In this document: positions 35,769 through 46,984 of the stretch, in pieces | How the letters are laid out: each line of letters opens with the position of its first letter | How positions within the stretch are numbered: position 1 is the stretch's first letter | Assembly: GCA_964036155.1 (NCBI GenBank) | Contig: OZ038423.1 | Coordinates: 18,119,249-18,183,248 of the forward strand | DNA length: 64,000 nt | Direction: 5' to 3' | From: Diploscapter coronatus | Lineage: Eukaryota > Nematoda > Chromadorea > Rhabditida > Rhabditidae | Made by a program: the position numbers and the translations under genes | Notes under the pieces: generated by a model | Seen by the model: the letters and a program-made list of their open reading frames with translations, nothing else | Told to the model about the DNA's origin: nothing | Databases searched by the model: none

Positions 35769-38386
35769 GATCAAATTTGGCTGCTAAATTTCATTTATCA
35801 CTTTGAAGAAAAATGCTAAAAAGAGTTTAATATGATGATCAACGAACTAGTAGTCATTATGTTTTATTCATAGGAAAGTATATTCTTTCGGAAATTGCAT
35901 ATAACCTTTAAAAAATTAACAAACGGCGAAGGGGAGAAATGGAATGAAGTTTATTTTTGAATATCGGATTTTTATTTCAAACAACCTTGATTATTAAATT
36001 GCCATAAACTTCAGATAGGTTGAAATCGTTTTCAGATTCTAGAGCACAATCTGATTCTCTGAAAAAGTATGATCGATTTCATCTAAAATTTAAAAAGATC
36101 AAAACAAAAAATCGTATCCCTCAGAACATACAAAATGAATAAATTAAATAAAAAATGGTTATAAGAGCGATTGCTTTTTAATCACATTCACGAAATGAAT
36201 TCATGATTTTTGTTGCACTTATGGAGAATAGACAAGAAAAGTTTTTCTTTAAATTATATAGAGATTCATAAAATTTAATCATCTTACGCCGAAGGTGAAA
36301 GACTGATTTGTCTACACTCCATTAACTCTTATCCCCTTTCTCTTTCTGCAGGTAAAATTGTCTTCTCTCTATTTTCCGAAATGTGGATAAAGAAAGATGT
36401 TGATTATCAAAGAACGTGTCTTACGATAATTTGTTGCAAGCTGGACTTAAAATATTTACGAGTTGTAGTTGAATACTAGAAAACTAGAATGTCAAAGGCT
36501 GAAGATAATCACTCATCCGCATCTGCCTCTTCTGTTGCCACTATTAATTCCCTAATTCCACTCTTCATTCGAAGTGAATATGTGCATTCACTCTCTTTCG
36601 CGGCTATCTAAATGCGGATAACGTAGATACGTGATAACGCGTGCGTGAATGGAATACAAATCAACAATACGATTTTTAAACATTTTAAAGAAATTGAATG
36701 GGAAAATGCTATTGAATAAAACTTGTGAACAAAATGACTTTATGATAACACTGCCGAGTATTATATCACTTATTTAATTTAGTATTGGCTGACTAATATT
36801 TGAATCAGATTTATTCCTTCAATGAAGATATATCACGTTTACAGAGTGAGAATCTTCCGTCTTTCTTTCAGGTTTTAGCTGATGAAGATGGGCTATTCAA
36901 CCGAAATCTCCTATAGACTGTTTCATGCAGGAAGGAAATTAAGACCATCTGCAGAAGAGGGCGGTCTTAATGAAGGGAAAACCGTGAGATCGACGTCGAT
37001 CTGTGGATTAAACTAGGTGATTGGAGATCCGAATTTGGAAAAATCGGACAGAAATGAGGAATTTGGGATATAAATTGATATGAAACTGAGCAGCGTCCTT
37101 TCTCGATATTTCGAACTAAAACATGCGACTTCTTCGGGGCAACTAGGATAAAACATTCTAACATCCCAATAAGAAATAGCATGAGACATTCACAATATTA
37201 GCCTTAGATTATGGATTTTTATTATTTCCGAATAGCCCTTCTTCGGTGTTATGGTAATTAGGCAGATAATTCTCGTCATCGATATCAACAATCAAGTCTG
37301 TTTGAAATTTTTTTACTTCAAGCTCGTAAAATTTTGGTTATCAAATCTAATTCAAGCTATGAGTTGTCAAGTATTCGATAAATTTAGATCAACCAATGGC
37401 AACAGAATCTACAACTGCAGCTCCGCAAACAGGTAATGTGAAAGTTTCAATGTTTTAATTTTCAAAAGGGAACGATCAAGTATGAAATTTAAAAACATGT
37501 CACGAAAATGAATTTGAGACAGCAACATTAAAGTTTTTGGTGACAAATGTAAAGATTGATTTTTTCTCTTCAAATTCCCAATTGGGATTACTTTTCTTTC
37601 ACTTCATTTTCTGTCCTTATTTTCTCAGACAGACTGAATCCCCAGGCTAAATTTTTAATTTGAATTAGTGAAAATATTCAAAATGCTTGCGAATGTTATG
37701 CCTTGAAGCGAGAAGGAGATGATGACCTCCACTTCGTACAGTAGAGGGTAGAAGACGTATATTAATAACAATTACTAAGTCACTTTCGACGCACTATTCG
37801 ATTAAGATTTTGCGTGGCCACCTTAAAAATAATAAAAAAGGGAACTCTTCAAAAATTTATGTTAAAATGTTTATGTAAATTTATTGCAAATGTTCAAAAT
37901 GGTCTGTGGTGCGGTGTGCGATTTTCAAAATTCATAATTTTTCGAAAAATCTTTTCGGGATATAGCAGTTGAAGGGCAATAGTTCATTTTTGCTTCCTAG
38001 AGTACCGTACTATCACTTTACCATGTTGCCATATGGGTCCATGGTATACCACCCATATGGGTTGAATCAGAATTCGAAATATTTTTGCAATTGTCCGGAC
38101 ACTTTATATTGTTCTGGTCACTCAAAGAATGCGTCTTAAATATTAAAATATTTATTTATCAACATATACATTCATGTACAAGCTCACAAAAGTTTGACTT
38201 TTGGAATGGAAACTGAAATGACTTAATGATATTCCTTAATAGACATTCTAAATAAATTATTATATCATTAAGCCAAAAATAACAATAATTTCAACAAATA
38301 AATAAGCACATAAGCGTATATTGCACAACTTATCAGATATAACAATAGTTAAAATTAATTGTAATTTAAGGTGTTGTACTTTTCAT
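35769..38386. other. Intergenic region with a possible leftover exon
   Basis: About 2.6 kb, strongly AT-rich. At 37396-37432 an ATG-led 12-codon run reads MATESTTAAPQT and ends at a good donor (CAG|GTAATG), resembling the end of the lectin gene's first exon (PPVETTTET). No signal peptide lies upstream in frame (stop at about 37360), so it is at most a relic. Nothing else coding was seen. Confidence 0.35.
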
Positions 38387-41300
38387 TCATGAGAGAAATT
38401 GAGGGGTAACAAGCTTCGCCATACTTAATAATAACTCGATACCGGCGGGAAGAAGTACCTAAAATGAGATATAAAATGAATTAAAATAAATATTCAACCT
38501 ACCAATTCATTAAGGCTAGATTGACCGGTGAAATCAATGGCCCATCGCACATATGTTAAAATCTATTAAATTAAAATTATAATTTTAAATTTTAATAAAT
38601 TTAAACCTCAGCAAATGAGTACTGTATGATGAGTTCCTTCATATTTGAATGACATGATGCCAACATATCATTCACAATTAGCTTTCCGTTACTCGTTAAT
38701 GGAGCATAAATGCCTTTTCTTTGGGTGATAAAGATACTCTCGATTTTTTGCTGACGGAAGCGGCCCTAAAAATTCGAGTCTTTAATAATAAAATATGTTT
38801 TAAATAGGAGATTTAGATCCTATATTGTATTTAATGATATTAAAAGGTCAAATTACCTTGTGAATAACAATAACACACTGTCCAATCCTTAACTCATCGG
38901 CGTAAACTGGCTTTTTTGGGGCGAAATCAATATATTCATCGTAATAATCTTATAATTTTGATTACTTTTTAAATTTGGTTATTTAAATACCGTCACACTC
39001 GTTCATGTACATTAAATGTTTATCCGTGAGCCTTAGCGCTTTGCCAAACTCAGTTACGATTGTGATGAAGTTAGCATTGGCTTCGGGTTCTTTGTGCAGC
39101 CACATTATAATTGGTGTGAAGTATATCTAAAATATAAGGTTAAAAAATCAGATCAGTTAAATAAAAATTAAACTTTGCCAATTTGAAAATGCACGGCTAT
39201 AATAATGAATCCTATACTTTCTCAGGACTGCATTATTTTTTCTTCCTTTTTCAACTATTTTCTAAGATTCTGCATTCTTTAAATAGGTCAAAATAATCCG
39301 AACAAAAGCAATAATTAAAATAACTTAACAATGTCGAACATAAATTAATATATAATAATTGAAATATTTACGTGAGTCCGATTGGCGGTCAAAATGAAGT
39401 CACCGATTTCAACCTCGTCCATTCTCTTTTTGCCATTTGGGGTCGTCAGCCAGGTGTCCGATGAGAAGCACGTAGCTCTCGACAAAATTCCATTTCCGGC
39501 TGGAATTGAAGTATGATTTTGAATTTAGGGATTAATGCCTCTTCAAATGTTTTAAACTAAATATGGATGAAGATCAACTTCCTATATTAGACTTCACATA
39601 TCTTTCACGACGAAAATACAATTTAGCAAAATTTTGAGAAAAACTATCAATGAAAATCAGCTTTTCCATTTATTTCTGTTGTTAAATTGAATAAATCTCC
39701 ATACCGAACTGTGGCGGTGCGGCCGGTGGCTCTGCGATAGCGAATTGGTTGGCGATCGGGAAGCTGTTGGCCTGAGCAAGCTGTGGCGCCACGAATTGGT
39801 TTGCCGCCGCCTTAAGTAAGGAAATTAGAATGTCGTAATCATTCAATGTTATGTTTTATGCCTGAGCAGCCGCGTTTCCTTGACCCTGACCCTGTCCCTG
39901 TCCTTGTCCCTGTCCTTGGCCTAAAATAATTCAGATTATTTACTAACTTAGGCGGAATTTAATTAGCTTACTAGCTGCCTGAGCTGCGGCCGCGGCCTCT
40001 TGTTGAGCCCGAAGACCAGCACTGCTAGCAGATGCCGATTGCTCGTTCGCAGACATGAAGTCCGAAGCAGGAGGAGGCTAATTAAATCGATAATTAGGAA
40101 AATTATTAATTAAACGAATATAGTCGAGTAATTAAATGAGGGATAATTGGAATAATTAACTCACCTGATAAGATGACTGATAAGCCAGGGCATTATATAT
40201 TCCAGTATCAACTTTGCATGTCCTATTACTGTATCGTCTAGTCTTGCTAATAAAATCTGACGACGCTACAATAGATTCGAATGTAGTGTTAAATCTCCTT
40301 TCGAGTCTACGTAATATTATCTGATATATAAAATTTGGCAATTTAATTGGCATATTTAAATTACAGTAGCCATATATTGCGTTTGATGCCGGTTAAAGCC
40401 CTCTTTTTGTTTCTCAACATCGACAATTTTGTACATATCATATTGAATAGTTCCGTCGCAACATACAGTGCCTAAATTTCAAATTATTATTAAGGATATT
40501 TAAATCAATATACCATCTAATTCCTCCAAGTACGGAGGGCAATTCCTAGGTTTAGCCTCTCCCATGTCGACTTCTACAGGCCAATGCAAAGGATACTGTA
40601 ATTACACATTCTTATTTTAACCGTAACTTTCGTAAATCGTGTACCGTAATATTCGAGTTGGTCGTGTAAGCGAAGATGTGATACTTATCCACTCGGAACT
40701 TACAGATTGAATCATTAGCATGGTTGACATTAAAGATAAAGTCATCATAAGAGATGAAAACCTCCATAGAGTGTTGAAATAGCTCCTCGGCGTCCCATTG
40801 GAGCCTCTTAATTAGCATAGTTGAAGCTTAATTATCCTAGTTAACTTTTAATTACCCTCGAAAGTTGTCGCAGATTGTATTGATGGAAGTTGGGCAATCT
40901 AATTACCTGCTGATAGGCCCGAAGGAGAGAGTCGAATAATCGGACATTGCAGCAATACGATCCTAAATAGGGCAAGTAGCGATTTAATTAGGATAATTAA
41001 CTATTTAATTACCCTTATGATCCTGATCGCAATGAGAATTCACGGGAAACCCGGCTCTAGGGCCTTCAGCTTCGATAGCCAATGAGGTATGGAAGTCCTT
41101 CATTTCAGGCAGGGTGATTTCGGTTGAACCCAAATTCTCTCTCTCAGCGAAATTAAAGAAGTAATCCTCAGCCTCTTTATAGTCAACATCATACTTAATT
41201 AGGGCTATTATTTAATTAGTCTAACTAACCACTTAATCACCTGTCTAGGCGTTGCGTAGATCAAAATGTAGAACTCCTCGTAGAACTGATGACAAATAGT

Positions 41301-43877
41301 GTTTCCCACGTGATATGTCGCAAGTGCAAAGTCGTGTCTGGACACGAAAACTTCGTATGATCGTTCGAATCGTAGTTGGGCCATTCTTTGGATTCTCTGA
41401 AGTTAATTGCCCAATTAAAATAATTAACCACACAAATTATTTATTTAATTACCCCCGCAATGACGCCTTCACTTCCGGCTCCATACCAGGGGGAGGTTGT
41501 TAATTCAGTTACAGCGTCTCGCACTGTCTGCGTTAACGCGCGATCACAGCATTTATGGCCTTAATTAATTCAATTATATACCGAACGAGGCTGAATCTCA
41601 TGAATTATCACATTTTCGTAAACAAGGAAATCTGCCCAATGTCGCATGATAAAGTGAGCGTGGCCCATTCTTCCTCTCCTTTTAAAGTGGAGAAAGGAAA
41701 GAAGATCGCCCCCAGAAAGGTATGCGTCATTGCAAAGGGTCATTTTAATTGGAAAAGAGTGTTTTGCAATTACACACCAGATCTTCGTCCTTTAATACAA
41801 TGTGATCCCTTGGGAAACCGTAAATTCCTCCGATAGTTGTCGTTATCCTCCTGTTCCGCATCAGGGGCCTTCCGCTCATTTTTGGCTTAAATTTAAATTA
41901 TTTAAAATAAACGTCAATTTTCTTTTTATTTTGATACCTGTAGCCGTTGGTGCACGGGTAGTAGTGGTTCTTTCTCTCGTTACTGGGGTCACCGGAACAG
42001 GGGTTGAAACTGGCAAGGACTCTTCAATGATTTCCTGAGATTATTTATATTTAGTAGTCAAAACTCCGAATTAGCCTAATCATGTATTTGAAATGTCAAA
42101 GACAATTTGCGTTTAAATTTAACTTAGCAATTGTTTTAAGATCTACTTGTTGATGAACTCAGCACCTGTAACTCTTCTAGGGCATCAGTTATCGGAGCCT
42201 CCAGCGTCGGAATCAAATTCGTGTCTTCAGCTTGCCGTTTTTCTTGTCGATTTTTCGAGCTCTTTTTTCTGGGATGAACCCTTTTCTTAGGCTTCTTCGT
42301 AAGAGCTTCTCCATCATCCACTTTATCTGCCACCTTGTCATTTACAAGAGATTTTGACTTCAGGTGGTTTTTCGCACCTGAAATTTGAATTCTTGGGTTT
42401 GTTCAAAATATTTATCTTAGGTTTGAGTTGTGTAACTAAAATTTAAATCTATTTTTAAAAATTGAAATTATTACGATTATCCGGCAATTTGAAGAGGTTT
42501 TTATTGTTGTCGAGATTTTGAATCGGCGGCTGGCAGGTCAAGTCTTCTGTGAGAAAAAATGATAACATGTAATCAGAAATAATTATATTTAGCAAAAATG
42601 GTGCCCCTTACCTCCAGCCATGGGGTCTTTTCGCTTGTCAGGGAAATATCCTCGAACTCCCAGGGCTTTGGTACTTCCTAAGTCCTCCTGGGCGTCCAAA
42701 GCAGCGAACCACTCTTCGAATTTGAGGTTAAATGGGTCGTACTAAATTTGAAATATGAATGAAAAAGCCGATCTTCATTATTTAATATCGTCGAAGCTAG
42801 CAAAATTATTGAGTTTTATATATCAAATTTGATATCTTCCCTTACCCGATTAGGCGTTTCATAGATCAAGACGTGGTACTTATCGGTCATGATCTTGCAT
42901 GTCATGCACCCATGATAATACGAGGCGATCGCGAAGTTTCTCCCAGTGATGATAACTTCGAAAGTCGTTTGGAACTCCAGTTGGGCCCTTCTCTGGATGA
43001 ACTGGAATTTAAAATTATCGATTATTCTTCAAATTTATTAATTTACTTACTTTAGCCGCATCGCCCAATTTTTCAGCGTTAATTCCGAGTTTTATTGACT
43101 CTTTCAAGTTCGCTTCAAGGTCGGAATCACAACATCGAATTCTCATTGTATGGTAGGGCTCATCGGGACCTGAATGTTAAAATAGGAACTCAAGTAAAAA
43201 TTGTAGTCGAGTAGAGTATTATTGAAATTAAATTGATGTTGATGGAAGTTAAATGAGACTAGATTAAGGTTCAATTTGATTTTGTAAGATTTTCAAACTA
43301 TCTTTGGAAAAGTATCTATTTTGTCATGCGATCAATTTCGTTTTCGAATTCCTCATACTGGTCAATTTTTCAGTGAAACGGACTTCAGCATTGATTTTTT
43401 CCATTCTTAACTGATTTTTCTCATTTTTTGCAGAAAAATTACCCAACAACTTCTCTTCGTTCGTATCAGAGACGTTCCAAGCGCATAGAGGGGGTTTTCT
43501 GAAAAATGTTAACCGGTTTTTAGGTTCTCCAAGCTTTATCTTTGCATCGCGAAACAAAAATTTTCATATTATTATCAAAAATTCTTTTTTCATTTTCCAT
43601 AAAATTCCATACTATCAAAATTTTAATTTTACCTTATCTGATAAGAATCCAAGTTCGGACCCTCTCGGTACCCAGATTGAGAGGTGGGATTTTGAACGTA
43701 AGCCACCGGTGGTCCAAGGCTCAGACTTTGGGGTTGCTGAAACTCGGGGGCTGGGGTGAGAGGTGGAGGCTGGACTTGGGCCTGAATCGGGTAATTCACA
43801 ACCTGGGGATGCCGACCAGCTTCAATAATCCCGATAAAATGTAGTGAGAGATTCAGAATTACCCAGGTAGTTCGCAT
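38387..43877 (-). CDS. Hedgehog-related protein: four Ground modules plus C-terminal Hint (Hog) domain
   Basis: 27 exons, 5' to 3': 43877-43633, 43498-43443, 43169-43051, 43001-42846, 42741-42612, 42546-42475, 42377-42166, 42034-41938, 41885-41778, 41673-41587 (uncertain), 41559-41453, 41396-41241, 41193-41013, 40962-40856, 40806-40645, 40595-40514, 40471-40365, 40320-40165, 40077-39972, 39920-39862, 39810-39705, 39499-39372, 39126-38991, 38948-38857, 38765-38607, 38562-38503, 38458-38387; about 1,085 residues. Signal peptide 1-20, then a Pro/Gln-rich stretch. Four Ground-type modules (CC...F..FEV...F....C...Y.I.Y.T). A Lys-rich linker and a Gly-Gln/Ala-rich linker precede a C-terminal 215-residue Hint domain: 'RATCFSSDTWLTT' (self-splicing Cys), 'VEIGDFIL', 'LTDKHLMY' (T..H) and 'GIYAPLTSNGKLIVND' with 'LASCHS'. 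By family analogy the precursor is expected to cleave itself at that Cys and release the Ground part. Exon 10 joins only through weak sites. Confidence 0.85.
38607..39499 (-). other. Hint/Hog autoprocessing domain exons
   Basis: Core Hint blocks in order: Cys nucleophile in 'ATCFSSDTW' (exon 39499-39372), block 'RMDEVEIGDFIL' in the same exon, 'T-x-x-H' in 'LTDKHLMYM' (exon 39126-38991), 'ADELRIGQCVIV' (exon 38948-38857) and the C-terminal block 'GIYAPLTSNGKLIVND' (exon 38765-38607). These are the residues needed for the N-to-S acyl shift in Hedgehog-type Hint domains, so activity looks preserved. The two final exons (38562-38387) may be the sterol- or adduct-recognition tail. Confidence 0.88.
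40165..43169 (-). repeat. Tandem duplication of Ground-module exon pairs
   Basis: Each module is made of two exons: an A exon carrying the CC motif and a B exon carrying the F..FEV and C motifs. A exons: 43169-43051 (119 nt), 41559-41453 (107), 40962-40856 (107), 40471-40365 (107). B exons: 43001-42846 (156 nt), 41396-41241 (156), 40806-40645 (162), 40320-40165 (156). All A-to-B junctions are phase 0 and all A exons begin in phase 1. The exons following modules 1 and 2 (42741-42612 and 41193-41013) are also related (EDLGST against ENLGST). Confidence 0.85.
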
Positions 43878-44580
43878 CTGAAACTTGACAATTTTTAAAA
43901 GTTCGAGATGTTTCCAGGTCTTTCAAGTTTTTTAATTACGGAAGACGATAAAGATAGTGCGACGAGAGAAAAATTCCTATGGAAATCCTTGTCTATCTGA
44001 ATCGTAAATTTGAGAGAAAATCATCCGAAAGAAAAATTCGATTCATAAATCTTTATCATGAGAAATAGAAAGGCAAACGTTTGTGATATCTTTTAAAAAC
44101 ATGATGATCAAATATAAAAGAAAATAAAGTTACATCCTAGACTCTATTCACAAGCAGTTCCTCGAGATCAACGTTAAAGGTCAAAGCAGCTTCATTTCTC
44201 TTTTGTAGAAAGAAAGAATGAAAGAAGGTATGACTATATTTGCCAGATATGTCACCGATTGGACTAAGGAAAGGAAGCATGGCCAAGTAGGCTAGGGGGT
44301 GAATTAGCCTTCTTTTTCATACCCTTTCCCGCTTCTGAATCTAAATCTGTTGATACAGATCTCTCATTGGCAAGCACTTCCATCCGCTATCAGTCTCGTT
44401 TTTCTGACTACCCTCTTCTTATCAACTTATCTATCATTCGAATACGCCATTTATGGCCGTTTTCTTTCAGCAGAGGTAAATAAGATCCTCGAATTTAACC
44501 GAAAGAAAAATAAGGTATAGAAAAATTCACGAAAAAACGAAGAAAAATCACGAAATGAAACAAAACTAAGGTCTGTATTT

Positions 44581-44648
44581 GTAATTATGTCTTAATTATC
44601 TGTTAATTATAGATAATTACCGAATAATTATAAAATCATTAATTAAAA
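44581..44648. promoter_or_regulatory. Cluster of TAATTA/ATTA words upstream of the hedgehog-related gene
   Basis: Within 68 bp there are at least six ATTA-core words, including 'cttaattatc', 'gttaattata', 'ataattacc' and 'cattaattaaaa'. TAATTA is the core of many homeodomain binding sites. It sits about 0.7 kb upstream of the ATG at 43877. In an AT-rich genome this may be chance; the same word also crowds that gene's introns. Confidence 0.25.
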
Positions 44649-46923
44649 CATCAAAAAATGAAAGTGAAAATCCAGTTTGAATTATGAAATTTACAATGCA
44701 TGCCGCGACGCGTTCACAACAGCCCCTTGAGAAAAGGGCACTGGCAACTCCCAACTCTGTTATAATGGAGAATAATTGATTATACTGATATCATAAATGG
44801 TTAAGACTATTGTGAATAAATAAGAAAATTTAAATAGCCCAGTGGAATTGAGTTCTTTTCTTCAATATATCTTTTTTCAACTCTCTTCTTCTATTTCACG
44901 AACCTCAAAATGATACGCGTAATTGTCTTTTGTCCATCTACTAAAAATTTCTGCTAAGCTGATTATTTTCTTCAACCAAATCTAAATCTAAGTCTTTTCT
45001 GATAGTCATTGCATGAAAGTCAATTTCCCTTTTTCTGATACTGACATTATCTGTGGCTTTCCCTACCTACCTTTCTCTATCATCCTGTTAGCGAGACGCG
45101 AATTCGTCATCAATCGATCTTGTTGTTCCGATGGTCAACATCTCTCAAATCTTTCAAAGTTACTTATAAATTTAGTTATTTCAAGAGTTGGTCATTTGGA
45201 AAGTATGGTCAAATGTCTCTGAAAAAAACTATTTTGCCTTTTCATAAAATTTATGTTCCCATTTTGGATTTCAAATGACAAGATGACACTTTTTGAATCA
45301 AAACGAAAAATGTAATGGGAGCGGAGTTTGCAATGCCTATTTATGTTTAGTAGATTAGGAGTCAGAAAAATCTGTCATGACCTAGGCTTGGACATACAGA
45401 CAAACTTAACAAAAATACAAATTGCTCAAATGGCTATGAAAGTTCGGAGTAAACTCACTCTGCTGTTGTAATGGCCGAGGGTGCATTTGAAGTTGTACTA
45501 TCTCCATCGGTGCTGTGAGACAGAAATTTAAATAAACAACTGTAAAATCGAGATTAGATCATCAGAAATGTGCATGATGAAGTTGGGAAAAATCTCGCTT
45601 TTACAACATTTAGTGACATGTAATTCTAAGATCAAGTGAACCTCACCTGAATTTCGTGTGAACTGGCCTAGTTTATGTGAGGAGCGACTTTAGTACGAAC
45701 CATGGTTCTGAAATCGATTCAACTTTCGAACATTCCAAAACGAAAATTAGACAGGACATGATGAAAGAAGCTTTGCCATGATGAGTAGCCAATGTCTTCT
45801 TTGCTCACTTTTATATGCGCATATTTCTCAGCACATAACCTTGTTTCAATCTTATTTTCTCTCTCCCTTCAATTTGATTCCAAATCTATCATTATTTTCT
45901 TTTTATTCTGCTATTATCTTTCCTTTTTCTGATAAAGGCAGAGGGATAAGAAAGGATCGATTCCTGCCTTCTTGGGCGGGTTATCAACCCATCAAATTCG
46001 AAAGTGAAATTGCAGACAGCCCTTTCCGCAAGAATGCAGCGGCAGCTTGAAAATGCCGCAACGTCATAATGTGAACATGTCGTAACTTTCATTTGAAAAT
46101 GTTGTGCCTCTTATAAAGCTGCAAAATCAGCCATTTGGATTTTTCGCTATTTCGCCATATGGCTAGGATAGTCAGAGAAATAGGTCTTTTCTCCACACTA
46201 TTTCGTAGGATGTAGAGAGGTTTTCACCTGGCGAAGTGGAGTTGAATGCAATTACCGCAAAATCTACAATAATTTCTAACTTTATATAATGATATAACTT
46301 CAACATTAAACCTATTGATCCATGTTAGGTAATTGCGGATCCGCAGAGAAGTTATATTGTAAATCAATGCGAGGGAATGCGATCTGTATATTACTTACAC
46401 GAATCGACAATTCACGACTGCCGATCCACTCATATTGATGGTTTGAACGCTGAGACATATTCACGTTACGGCATTATGATATTTCCAAGCTTCTGACAAA
46501 GATCTAATTCTTCTGGTTAGAAGAGAATATCAGCCTTTCTTCTCTCTTCAATCGTCTGCAGTCTAACTTACGACTGTCCATCGGTCGGCTAACTTGATGA
46601 GAGATTTAGGGAAAAGGATAATGACAAAGAAGTGATAAGAATTTGAAGAGAGAATTGAAAGACTAAAGATGAAGGACGAAAGAGGTGCCTTCTTTTTCAA
46701 GAGAGGCAGCCAAATAAAAAGAAATCCTGTCTGAAATGGCTATAGTTGATTTATAATCTTCCGTAAATATTCTTATAAGTATGAAAAACATTTTTTCGTT
46801 ATCTTTTGGCAGGGTTAGTTGGAATGAAATAGTGGGATATTGGAAATTTACACTTGTGGCAAGACTTGTCTGCTCATTATTTGCATCGTAAATATATCTT
46901 TTTAAATGGCAAAAAATACCTGT

Positions 46924-46984
46924 GCCCAGATCCATAAAGCGACTGAGAGATGACCGGGTTCCCATCATTTTATGGATCTGGGAA
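46924..46984. repeat. Short hairpin with CCAGATCCA arms
   Basis: 'cccagatccataaa' faces 'tttatggatctggg', with a 30 bp loop. The arms match those of the hairpin at 52864-52941. Confidence 0.5.

Noticed and set aside
43324..43442. Alternative end of the hedgehog-related gene by reading through exon 2 to a stop at 43324
   Set aside because: The continuation is AT-biased with no Ground features, whereas splicing at 43443 joins a good CC-containing exon in frame. A minor truncated isoform cannot be excluded.
45661..45780. Possible signal-peptide exon (minus strand, MSCLIFVLEC) partnering the Thr/Ser exon at 45512
   Set aside because: The frame hits a stop before a usable donor, and hydrophobic length is too short for a signal peptide.
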